Source: Clostridiales bacterium
GTDB taxonomy: Bacteria; Bacillota; Clostridia; Saccharofermentanales; Saccharofermentanaceae
DNA: 11,691 nt
Reading direction: 5' to 3'
NCBI GenBank assembly: GCA_017612755.1
Contig: JAGAFH010000080.1
Span: forward strand, 1 to 11,691
Shown here: one piece after another, positions 1-6,462 of the stretch
Position numbering within the stretch: position 1 is the stretch's first letter
Layout: each line of letters starts with the position of its first letter
Program-made: the position numbers and the translations under genes
Notes under the pieces: model-generated
What the model was told of the DNA's origin: nothing
Seen by the model: the letters and a program-made list of their open reading frames with translations, nothing else
The model's database searches: none

Positions 1-906
1 AGCGAGGAACTTGAAGCCCTCGGCGTCAACTACGTTACCTGCACCGACGATGACATCGGGATAATTGCTCTTGATCCACTTAAGGGCCCTCTCCTGCCAT
101 ACGGAGAATCCGTCGGAAGAGTCAAGGCAGAGAGCATCTGCGCCTGCTTCTACGAGAGCGGGAACTCTCTCTTCGTAGTCCCTGGTGTTGATACCGGCGC
201 CTACGATGAGCTTCTTCTCTGCGTCTAAGAGCTCGTGGGGGTTAGCCTTGTGGAATTCGTAGTCTTTACGGAATACAAGTCCTACCAGCTTGCCGTCCTT
301 ATCGATGATGGGGAGCTGATTGATCTTGTTGTCCCAGATTATGTCGTTTGCAACCTTGAGGGTAGTTCCCTCGGGAGCGGTAACGAGTTTTTCGATGGGG
401 GTCATAAACTCTTTTACCTTGGTATCAAGGGACATACGGCTTACACGGTAATCCCTGGTGGTTACGAGACCCAGGAGCTTTCCTTCTGCTGTTCCGTCCT
501 CTGTAACTGCTGCCGTGCCGTGGCCTTTCTCCTCGCGGAGTGCGATGATGTCAGCCAGTGTAGCCTCGGGAGAGACGTTTGAATCAGACTCAACGATACC
601 CGCCTTGTACTTCTTGACCTTTCTGATCATGTTGCACTGGGATTCGATGGACTGGGACTGGAATACAAAAGAAAGACCTCCGCATCTTGCAAGGGCGATT
701 GCCATTCCGTCATCGGAAACTGCCTGCATGACTGCGGAGACCATAGGTATGTTTATCTTGAGCTTTGACTCTTCCTGACCCTTTCTGTACTTACAGATCG
801 GAGCTGAAAGGTCCACCTGGTCAGGTGTGTTCTTCTCTGTTGTGAGGTTGGGTACAAGAAGGTACTCGGAAAATGTCCTTGATTCCTGCTCGAAAATCTT
901 CGCCAT
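1..906 (-). CDS. guaB: IMP dehydrogenase, N-terminal 302 residues (C-terminus outside window)
   Basis: NAD-dependent oxidation of IMP to XMP, the committed step of GMP synthesis in the cytoplasm. The frame is open from ATG at 906 to the window edge. The first part of the barrel is at residues 1-100 (FSEYLLVP, then IPMVSAVMQAVS near 53-64). A CBS-domain pair follows at about 100-225, and the barrel resumes at 232 with VGAGINTRDYEERVPALVEAG. The catalytic cysteine loop lies outside the window. Where canonical bacterial enzymes have a D-T/S-A-H-G motif, this one has DSSDGFSVWQ (Asp262-Ser263-Ser264). That and the N-terminus resemble the divergent Tritrichomonas foetus-type IMPDH, from my recall of that protein. 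A GGGGG Shine-Dalgarno lies 8 bases before the ATG. The 114 bp up to thiT are AT-rich and probably hold the promoter, but I could not choose convincing boxes. Confidence 0.96.
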   Translation of the reverse strand, partial: MAKIFEQESRTFSEYLLVPNLTTEKNTPDQVDLSAPICKYRKGQEESKLKINIPMVSAVMQAVSDDGMAIALARCGGLSFVFQSQSIESQCNMIRKVKKYKAGIVESDSNVSPEATLADIIALREEKGHGTAAVTEDGTAEGKLLGLVTTRDYRVSRMSLDTKVKEFMTPIEKLVTAPEGTTLKVANDIIWDNKINQLPIIDKDGKLVGLVFRKDYEFHKANPHELLDAEKKLIVGAGINTRDYEERVPALVEAGADALCLDSSDGFSVWQERALKWIKSNYPDVIVGAGNVVDAEGFKFLA

Positions 907-1020
907 GTTTAATTACCCCCATATTCTTCTAGAAATTTAAGTATTATCTTAACACAAAGGACGGTAATTGTACTATATAAAAAATGACGCTTTTCGGGCA
1001 GGAAAAAGAGGACGTTTTTG

Positions 1021-1626
1021 TTATTTTCGCGAAGTCTTCTTCAGTGTGCCGTAGACAGCTCCCATAACAACCAGTGTTATCATGAGTTCCACAAGAAGGA
1101 AAGAGCCGTTATAGGATATGGAATATACCCAGGGACTCATGCCTTCCGGAGCGTAGTCAGCGTAGAAGATGACGCCTGAGAGCACGCTGCAGAAGCATCT
1201 TACGGCAAAAGCGATGACAGTGAAGACCACAGCCTTGAAAAAACCCGCCTTAACGAAACGGTACAGGGGATTACTGATCTTGCTCCTGATATCGTAAGGA
1301 GCGGCGGCAAAACCGATGATACCGTAAGCCGTAAAGCCCAGGATGTAGTCCAGGAGCACCTGGAAAGGCGTTACGAGCCAGCCGCCGATGAGCTGCAGGA
1401 GCGCAAAGATGACTGCTGCTAGAAAACCCCAGACCGGGCCGAAAGCCATGGCATAGACTGCTATGGGCAATGTGGAGGCCGGGGTGACAGAGCCGCCCAT
1501 GGGCATCTCGAAGATCTTGATCTGGGACAGCACGAAGCTTAAAGCGATGCAAAGTCCGCCCGTGACGATACACACGATCTTCTCTTTGTTACTTGATTTC
1601 TTTGAATTTTTTACTGGATCCGACAT
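1021..1626 (-). CDS. thiT: ThiT, thiamine-binding S component of an ECF transporter
   Basis: Integral membrane substrate-capture subunit for thiamine; it works with a shared EcfA/EcfA'/EcfT energising module that must be encoded elsewhere. The 201 residues begin with a short basic cytosolic tail (1-15) followed by about six hydrophobic segments. Family signatures are MPMGGSVTPASTLPI (41-55) and the C-terminal stretch from about residue 148 to 185, with YAPEGMSPW and a YNGSF motif plus a downstream Glu; these lie in the region that binds thiamine in characterised ThiT. Length is slightly above the usual 180-190. The ATG at 1626 is preceded by GGAGG 9 bases away, which belongs to a TPP riboswitch. 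The riboswitch independently supports the thiamine assignment. The gene follows the hydrolase by only about 110 bases but has its own promoter. Confidence 0.95.
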   Translation of the reverse strand: MSDPVKNSKKSSNKEKIVCIVTGGLCIALSFVLSQIKIFEMPMGGSVTPASTLPIAVYAMAFGPVWGFLAAVIFALLQLIGGWLVTPFQVLLDYILGFTAYGIIGFAAAPYDIRSKISNPLYRFVKAGFFKAVVFTVIAFAVRCFCSVLSGVIFYADYAPEGMSPWVYSISYNGSFLLVELMITLVVMGAVYGTLKKTSRK

Positions 1627-1630
1627 AAAT

Positions 1631-1722
1631 GATTTCCTCCCTTCGCCGGCATTATCCGTACAGGTTCATGGGGTCGATGATCTGTCATCCTCTCAGCAGG
1701 GCTTACCTGCTCCCCCGGAATC
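1631..1722 (-). promoter_or_regulatory. TPP riboswitch (THI box) in the thiT leader
   Basis: Read on the minus strand, the leader has all conserved TPP aptamer blocks in order: GGGGGAGC, a short P3 arm GCAGG/CCTGC, CTGAGA (1691-1696), GACCCC-ATGAACCTG, and TAATGCCGGCGAAGGGA (1638-1654). P1 can form between GATTCC (1717-1722) and GGAAATC (1631-1637), with one bulged A. The thiT Shine-Dalgarno GGAGG (1636-1640) lies in the conserved 3' block and P1, so ligand binding should hide the ribosome binding site directly. No separate terminator/antiterminator pair fits between the aptamer and the start codon. Confidence 0.95.
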
Positions 1723-1732
1723 TACGTCGATG

Positions 1733-1761
1733 AATATACTACATCTTACCTAAGCTGACAA
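1733..1761 (-). promoter_or_regulatory. Candidate sigma-A promoter for thiT, inside the 3' end of the hydrolase gene
   Basis: TTGTCA (1756-1761) and TATATT (1733-1738) are separated by exactly 17 bases on the minus strand. The -35 box lies in the last codons of the hydrolase and the spacer crosses its stop codon. Transcription would start near 1726, just before the TPP aptamer, which fits a dedicated riboswitch transcript. Confidence 0.7.
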
Positions 1762-2746
1762 GTCTTACTACGCACTGTTCCACAAACTTTCTGACTTCCC
1801 TCTCGTAGACGGCGGGAGCCTTGTCATAGCACATGATATGTTTTGCGTGATCGATGACCACCAGTCTCTTGGGAGTCCTTATGTTGTCATAGATCCTTCT
1901 GGCACCGTCAGGGAGGCACACATTGTCGTCCCCTGCCGCGAAAACAAGGACAGGGACCCGGATCCTTCCGGCGTGGACTGCGGCATCGCATCTGTTGATG
2001 TCAAATCCGAACTTCTTCTTGAGGATCTGGTTTATGGTCCTTACGGGCATTGCCATATTGAAGTTATATCTCTTCTTTCCTTCATTCAGGAGCACCTTCT
2101 CAAGGCTCTCGAAGGGACAGTCAGCTATGATGCCGGCCACATTGTCGGGAAATTCCCGCTGCTGGGCTGCAAGAAGGGCCGCATCGGCACCCATGCTCCG
2201 GCCGAAGATGAAGATCTTACAGTCGTGGCCCACCTGGAACCTGATGAACTCTATCCACTTCATGAGATCCACGCTCTCGTAAAGGCCGTATGTACAGTAT
2301 TTTCCGCCGCTCATGCAGTGGGCCCTCATATGGGTGATGAGGACGTGGCACTGGACCTGGCGCATCATGAGTCTGGCGTAGGCGCTCATCTCTGCCGGGT
2401 GCTCGTTATATCCGTGAAGAAGGATCACGGCAAACTTGCTGGATCTGTCGGCTGAAGGCCTGAAATATCCCGAAAGCTTCGTCTTGTCGAAGGAATCGAT
2501 CCTTACGTTTATGAACTCCATCCTGTTGGTATAAAACCAGTTCTTTCCTCTTCCGTAGATGGTCCGCTGGTCTATCTCCTTAGGGGATCTGTCCACCTTG
2601 GGCATAGGCTTGGGACGCCTGAATACTTCATTAAAGAGTTTTCTGCACAGCCTCATATACCCCAGATAGACCAGGGCTGTTACGGCCAGTACCAAAAGCA
2701 CCAGCAGGATCAGTAATACGGTTGTGGTATCGATAGCAAGGATCAT
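1739..2746 (-). CDS. Membrane-anchored alpha/beta hydrolase (S33-like serine hydrolase)
   Basis: The 335-residue protein has a very hydrophobic N-terminal segment (about 8-30) likely to act as a signal anchor, then a basic linker and an alpha/beta-hydrolase domain from about residue 75. The catalytic machinery is visible: the HGY oxyanion element at 111-113, the nucleophile elbow GRSMGA with Ser184, an acid in AGDDN (Asp273 or Asp274), and a C-terminal histidine in DHAKH (His303, possibly His300). The RAH-x-MSGGKY-x-TYG block (about 141-155) is typical of Firmicutes hydrolases related to YqkD. Substrate cannot be inferred; an ester or peptide is possible. The ATG at 2746 overlaps the pepP stop as ATGA, indicating translational coupling. 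Its last codons carry the thiT promoter. Confidence 0.88.
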   Translation of the reverse strand: MILAIDTTTVLLILLVLLVLAVTALVYLGYMRLCRKLFNEVFRRPKPMPKVDRSPKEIDQRTIYGRGKNWFYTNRMEFINVRIDSFDKTKLSGYFRPSADRSSKFAVILLHGYNEHPAEMSAYARLMMRQVQCHVLITHMRAHCMSGGKYCTYGLYESVDLMKWIEFIRFQVGHDCKIFIFGRSMGADAALLAAQQREFPDNVAGIIADCPFESLEKVLLNEGKKRYNFNMAMPVRTINQILKKKFGFDINRCDAAVHAGRIRVPVLVFAAGDDNVCLPDGARRIYDNIRTPKRLVVIDHAKHIMCYDKAPAVYEREVRKFVEQCVVRLVSLGKM

Positions 2747-3963
2747 AAGATGATTATACCATCAAGAGAATCGTCACCGCTGCTTATGAGCTCACAGCCG
2801 TCTTTTGTGACCAGCACGTCATCCTCGATCCTGAAACCGGTATTCCATTCGGGGATATATACTCCGGGCTCTATGGCCAGGCAGTTTCCGGCCTCAAAGG
2901 CCATGTCCCGGACCGAAACGTCGTGGACATCAAGTCCCAGATGGTGTCCGGTATTATGCCAGTAGTACTTCTTTACATCGTCATCGGTGTAGCCTTCACT
3001 GAGAAGCCCTTTTTCGAGAAGCCAGTTACCGCATTCCTGCCTGATGATCTTATTGAGTTCATCAAAGGTGATGCCGGGCCTGATGGTCTCCCAGCACTTT
3101 CTTCTGAGCTTTGTTATCAGCTCATGGAGAAGGAAGCGCTTGTCGTCTTCCCCCTCCCTGTCACCGTAGAAATATACTCTTGAGATATCCGCGCAGTAGC
3201 CGGCGCATCTGGCTCCCACGTCGATCTGGATCTGGCATCCCTTTGCGACCCTGGGGCCCTCTTCCCCTTCCGGATCTCCGTGGTGAAGATAAAAGGCATT
3301 ATTGCCGATGGCCGTGATGGTGGTGAAGGCAGGTATAAGGCTGCCCCTTCTTGCCATGTTGTAATCCAGGGCCGTGTAAAGATCCATCTCAGTTGCCCCT
3401 TCTTTGATGAGCTTTTTCATGTCCTTAAGGGCCGCTTCCGTGATCATCGCCGCTTCCCTTATGGCTTTCACTTCCTCCGGCTTTTTTACCATCCTCATCT
3501 TTGTGAGGATCTCACCGATATCAAGGGCTCCCGCCTTATCCTTGGCAAACCTGTTGCTCTCCTCGGCTATGGAAAGGCCGTCGAAGGCAGGACTTAACTT
3601 CTGTTCCTCCAGGATCTCATATTCCTTTGTATCGAAATCACCTGTGTCATGGATATCCTCTTGCCTGATGCCGGATATCCCCGAAGCTTCTTTGGCGCGC
3701 ATCCTCTTGCCGTGCCATCTCTCTTTCATCTCGTCGGGAAATGGAATAAACAGGTATTCCCTGTCTTTTGTGAGGATGAGCTTTGCATCCTGTATCTCAA
3801 GACCGGTCAGGTAATAAAAGTCCCGGTCCACCAGGAATCTGTAATCGTCATCCCGGCTCATGGGCCTTGATGATCCCGCGAAAAGAAAAACCGCTGTTCC
3901 TTCAGGCAAGCGGTCCGTCAAAGCTTTTCTGTTTCCTTGGAAAAAGTCTGCTGTCAGCTTCAT
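2743..3963 (-). CDS. pepP: Xaa-Pro aminopeptidase (aminopeptidase P, M24B metallopeptidase)
   Basis: Cytosolic dimetal (usually Mn) exopeptidase that removes the first residue from peptides with proline in second position. The 406 residues comprise an N-terminal AMP_N domain (about 1-130, including FYYLTGLEIQDA) and a pita-bread catalytic domain (about 155-400). All five metal ligands are present: Asp248 (QIDVGA), Asp259 (CADISR), His340 (TGHHLGLDVHD), Glu365 (AIEPGVY) and Glu380 (FRIEDD). The supporting histidine His347 is also kept. Length is normal for the family. It sits between the acetyltransferase and the hydrolase genes with 4-base ATGA overlaps at both ends. No signal peptide is seen, so the likely role is peptide turnover inside the cell. 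Confidence 0.95.
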   Translation of the reverse strand: MKLTADFFQGNRKALTDRLPEGTAVFLFAGSSRPMSRDDDYRFLVDRDFYYLTGLEIQDAKLILTKDREYLFIPFPDEMKERWHGKRMRAKEASGISGIRQEDIHDTGDFDTKEYEILEEQKLSPAFDGLSIAEESNRFAKDKAGALDIGEILTKMRMVKKPEEVKAIREAAMITEAALKDMKKLIKEGATEMDLYTALDYNMARRGSLIPAFTTITAIGNNAFYLHHGDPEGEEGPRVAKGCQIQIDVGARCAGYCADISRVYFYGDREGEDDKRFLLHELITKLRRKCWETIRPGITFDELNKIIRQECGNWLLEKGLLSEGYTDDDVKKYYWHNTGHHLGLDVHDVSVRDMAFEAGNCLAIEPGVYIPEWNTGFRIEDDVLVTKDGCELISSGDDSLDGIIIL

Positions 3964-4613
3964 CTCTTGGTCCCGTCCGAACGGACATTGTACTCGTCGA
4001 ACTGGATCGTATTGTTGATATAACTCAGTGTAGCGCCCGGCGCCCTTCTGATAAGGCCGGGATTACCGATGACTATGGAACCGTCGGGTACGTCAAAGTT
4101 GACATATGCGCCCGGTGCGATAAGTACATTATTTCCGATATTGATATTGCCGACTATTACGGCATTTGCTCCGATCCATACGAAATTGCCGATATGGGGA
4201 GCTCCCTTTCTCTTACCCCTGAACTGGGTACCGATGACAACGCCTGTGGAAACATTGACGTTATAGCCGATAACAGACTTGGGATGGATGATGACCCTTC
4301 CGAAATGGGCAAGATAGAAACCCTTGCCGATATTGGTGTCATAAGGGATCTGGAAGTGATACTTCCTGGAAAGCCTGTCCAGTCTCCAGTTGAAGAACTT
4401 GAACTTGATGGTATAAAGAGAGCTCCTGATCCCGTCATACTTGAGGATCTGGTCATAATAATACCTTGTTCTTCTGAGGGTGCTTATATAATGGAACTCA
4501 GGACTGGACATGATCTCCTGAATATAGGTTGTGTAGATGTTGCTGGTACGGCGGGCATTTCCCGTGTACCTGAACAGGTCATTGTAGACTATATCCTTCA
4601 GTTCGTCGTTCAT
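3960..4613 (-). CDS. Left-handed beta-helix (hexapeptide-repeat) acetyltransferase, serine acetyltransferase-like
   Basis: The first 90 residues are mostly helical and basic. They are followed by hexapeptide repeats from about 92 to 190, with patterns such as IGKGFYLAHFGRVIIHPKSVIG (two overlapping stretches around 95-116), IGNFVWIGANAVIVGN and VIGNPG. His103 in the LAHFG segment lies where the catalytic histidine of CysE-like enzymes falls. This supports an acetyl-CoA-dependent O-acetyltransferase of the SAT/wall-sugar group. The helical N-terminal domain differs from canonical CysE and no cysteine gene is adjacent, so a serine or a cell-surface sugar acceptor is equally possible. The ATG at 4613 has GGAGG 6 bases upstream. 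It is the first gene of the three-gene overlapping operon. Confidence 0.85.
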   Translation of the reverse strand: MNDELKDIVYNDLFRYTGNARRTSNIYTTYIQEIMSSPEFHYISTLRRTRYYYDQILKYDGIRSSLYTIKFKFFNWRLDRLSRKYHFQIPYDTNIGKGFYLAHFGRVIIHPKSVIGYNVNVSTGVVIGTQFRGKRKGAPHIGNFVWIGANAVIVGNINIGNNVLIAPGAYVNFDVPDGSIVIGNPGLIRRAPGATLSYINNTIQFDEYNVRSDGTKR

Positions 4614-4643
4614 ATCCGTCCTCCAATAAATCTCTCCAAAAAA

Positions 4644-4672
4644 ATTGTATATCTTTTATTCAAATATCTCAA
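4644..4672 (-). promoter_or_regulatory. Candidate promoter of the acetyltransferase-pepP-hydrolase operon
   Basis: On the minus strand TTGAGA (4667-4672) and TACAAT (4644-4649) are 17 bases apart. Transcription would start about 25 bases before the acetyltransferase ATG, leaving a short leader that contains the GGAGG site. Confidence 0.6.
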
Positions 4673-4708
4673 TATGGGAAAGTTAAAATTTTATTAAGAA
4701 GTAACGGC

Positions 4709-4737
4709 TTGAAATAGGCTTATCCATAGCTTAAAAT
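4709..4737 (+). promoter_or_regulatory. Candidate promoter of the EamA transporter gene
   Basis: TTGAAA (4709-4714) and TAAAAT (4732-4737) are 17 bases apart. Only 8 bases separate the -10 box from the ATG at 4746, so the expected start site lies at or within a few bases of the start codon. Confidence 0.6.
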
Positions 4738-4745
4738 CAACCGAT

Positions 4746-5642
4746 ATGCGAAAGAATGACATTAAAGGAATTATTATCCTGTTTTTGACAGCCATCATCT
4801 GGGGTTCATCATTTGTAGCCCAGAGCGTGGGCATGGAAAAAGTTCAGGCATTTACCTTCAACGGCATAAGGACCCTTATGGGATCCCTGTTCCTTCTGGT
4901 GTTCATCCTCATCAGGAAGATACTTAAGAAGGAAGGCCCCCTGATCACCCCTTCCCTTCTTAAGAAGTCCCTTATCCTGGGACTTGTCTTCGTGTTCGCC
5001 AGTAATCTCCAGCAGTATGCTTTCTATTACTCCACTGCAGGCAAGATCGCCTTCATCACTGCTCTATATATGTTCTTTGTCCCCCTTATCGGGATATTCA
5101 TAGGAAGAAAGTCCACCCTCATCACCTGGATCTGTGTATTTGTGGCCATCTTCGGGCTTTATCTTTTGAGCGTCAAGGGCAACGACTTCAGGAATATCAA
5201 CAAAGGAGACCTTTTTGCCCTGGGATGCGCCTTCTTCTTCGCCATCCACATCCTTCTCGTAGACAGGTTCGTACAGGAAGAAGACGGGATAAAGCTGTCC
5301 TGCTTCCAGTTCTTCATAGCGGGCTCCATCACCCTGATCCTGATGTTCATCTTTGAAGAACCGGTTCCCGGTGACATCTTACTGGCCTCAAAACCCCTTC
5401 TTTATTCAGGTATCATGAGCTGCGGAGTAGCTTATACCTTCCAGATCCTGGGGCAGAAGTACACCTCTCCAGTGGTCGCCTCCATCATAATGAGTATGGA
5501 GTCAGTCTTCGCAGTCTTAAGCGCCGTCCTGTTCCTTCATGAGGGCATGAGCATCAGAGAGAGCCTGGGCTGCCTCATCATGTTCGGCGCCATCATCATC
5601 TCCCAGCTCTCCGAGATGAATTCAAGACCGTCAGAAGCCTGA
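4746..5642 (+). CDS. EamA/DMT-family membrane transporter (10 TM)
   Basis: The 298 residues form two halves of about five hydrophobic segments each, as in drug/metabolite transporters with duplicated EamA domains. Signatures include AIIWGSSFVAQ in the first segment, SNLQQYAFYYSTAGKIAFITALY near the end of the first half (split at about residue 85-107), and SPVVASIIMSMESVFAVLSA (about 240-259) in the second half. It probably exports or takes up a small metabolite or amino acid; the substrate is not predictable. No Shine-Dalgarno is present before ATG 4746. A later in-frame start would cut into the first membrane segment, so this start is kept. Its last 12 bases overlap the end of the convergent nuclease-like gene. 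I see no clear terminator after it. Confidence 0.93.
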   Translation: MRKNDIKGIIILFLTAIIWGSSFVAQSVGMEKVQAFTFNGIRTLMGSLFLLVFILIRKILKKEGPLITPSLLKKSLILGLVFVFASNLQQYAFYYSTAGKIAFITALYMFFVPLIGIFIGRKSTLITWICVFVAIFGLYLLSVKGNDFRNINKGDLFALGCAFFFAIHILLVDRFVQEEDGIKLSCFQFFIAGSITLILMFIFEEPVPGDILLASKPLLYSGIMSCGVAYTFQILGQKYTSPVVASIIMSMESVFAVLSAVLFLHEGMSIRESLGCLIMFGAIIISQLSEMNSRPSEA

Positions 5643-6350
5643 CATCACAGCAGCATTTATCTTTTGCCTCATGACTTTGAGATCGACACCACTGCTCTGG
5701 TTCTCAAAGATGAAGATGATATCCCTTCCCTCAACAAAGCCCTCACTCATGTATAGTGCTACCTTCTTTATCATTCCATCCCTGTAAGTACTGATGTCAG
5801 TCATTCCAAAGTGCTCTATATAAATGATCCTTCCCGACTCTTTGACCCAAAAAGCAAAATCAGGTCTGATCTTTCTGCCTCCCAGGATCAATACAGGTTC
5901 ATAAACATATTCAAGGCCCATTTCATCCAGGATCATAGCTATCATAGCTTCAGACTTTGACCTGAACTTATTACCGTTAAAAACAGGTCCGTTCAAAGGC
6001 AGGGAATATGATGCTTCAGGACTGTTTTTAACTGCCTCCCAGTTATTCTTTAATGCTTCGGGGATCTTCAGATCTTCTCCGGTCATGGTTTCGATCATCG
6101 TCTCAAGCTCAAGAAGTTCTTTTTCCATGATGTTCCGTCTGCTGACCAGCTTGCCGAGTGTCTTTCCCGGCTCCTTCCCCAATGCATAATAATGTTTCTC
6201 AAGATACTTATCCTCGGCATTAGATATGTAAACACAATCCATAGCCCGGCCCCTGCACATCCTTTTACATATCCTGCCTTTAGGCAGCTTCGTTATCTCT
6301 TTTTTCAGATACCCGGCCCTGATCCGGGCATAATCAAATGATAATCTCAT
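5631..6350 (-). CDS. Uncharacterised protein with PD-(D/E)XK-nuclease-like core
   Basis: I do not recognise a named family. The 239 residues show a basic N-terminal third (KRMCRGR near 29-35), a probable helical or coiled stretch (about 68-92), then a compact core: RSKSEAMIAMILDEMGLEYVYEP (about 130-152, two overlapping blocks), a beta strand and IRPDFAFW with Asp164, then IIYIEHFGM with Glu179. Helix-borne Glu134, Asp164 and Glu179 fit the active-site order of restriction-endonuclease-like folds. The usual lysine after the third acid is replaced (E-H-F instead of E-x-K), so Lys195 or Lys196 in the next helix may serve instead. Similar EHFG/EHLG cores occur in other Firmicutes hypothetical proteins, from memory. 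The ATG at 6350 has AGGAGG 8 bases upstream. No methylase or toxin partner is adjacent. Nuclease activity is inference. Confidence 0.75.
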   Translation of the reverse strand: MRLSFDYARIRAGYLKKEITKLPKGRICKRMCRGRAMDCVYISNAEDKYLEKHYYALGKEPGKTLGKLVSRRNIMEKELLELETMIETMTGEDLKIPEALKNNWEAVKNSPEASYSLPLNGPVFNGNKFRSKSEAMIAMILDEMGLEYVYEPVLILGGRKIRPDFAFWVKESGRIIYIEHFGMTDISTYRDGMIKKVALYMSEGFVEGRDIIFIFENQSSGVDLKVMRQKINAAVMSGF

Positions 6351-6376
6351 AGATCAGACCTCCTTTTCTGAGAAAT

Positions 6377-6406
6377 AAAAAACGCACCGCTTCTGCGATG
6401 CGTTTT
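6377..6406 (-). terminator. Intrinsic terminator hairpin between pgi and the nuclease-like gene
   Basis: On the minus strand a 12-bp stem AAAACGCATCGC / GCGGTGCGTTTT closes an AGAA loop and runs into six T residues. The single non-Watson-Crick pair is a G-U wobble in this orientation but a C-A mismatch on the plus strand, so the minus strand is the functional reading. It could end pgi transcripts. It also lies only 26 bases before the ATG of the downstream gene, with no room for a promoter in between, so it may act as a leader element for that gene. Confidence 0.85.
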
Positions 6407-6415
6407 CACAAGTAT

Positions 6416-6445
6416 ATTCTATCTTTTTTGTCAGGTCCCATTCAA
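6416..6445 (-). promoter_or_regulatory. Candidate promoter for the nuclease-like gene, upstream of the hairpin
   Basis: TTGAAT (6440-6445) and TAGAAT (6416-6421) are 18 bases apart on the minus strand. The transcript would begin near 6409, so the hairpin at 6377-6406 would form the very 5' end of the mRNA. The boxes are only moderately good. Confidence 0.4.
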
Positions 6446-6462
6446 TATGAATAAGTCCCATT
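6435..6462. repeat. 8-bp direct repeat flanking a dyad
   Basis: GTCCCATT occurs at 6435-6442 and 6455-6462, an offset of 20 bp (about two helical turns). The dyad ATTCA-ATA-TGAAT lies between them at 6440-6452 and overlaps the candidate -35 box. It may be a protein-binding site. Confidence 0.45.

Noticed and set aside
978..1020. Possible terminator after thiT (CTTTT/AAAAG arms)
   Set aside because: Only about six A-T and G-T pairs with a C-rich loop and no clean T-run after the stem; too weak to call.
1838..2455. Plus-strand open frame of 205 codons opposite the hydrolase
   Set aside because: Antisense shadow of a gene with an intact catalytic triad; no SD or promoter.
3783..4697. Long plus-strand open frame (304 codons) opposite pepP and the acetyltransferase
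   Set aside because: It is the antisense shadow of two well-supported genes; the product has no recognisable domain and no ribosome site.
5675..5709. CTTTGAGA/TCTCAAAG inverted repeat near the transporter 3' end
   Set aside because: No T-run follows and it lies in the coding sequence of the opposite gene, so it is not a convincing terminator.
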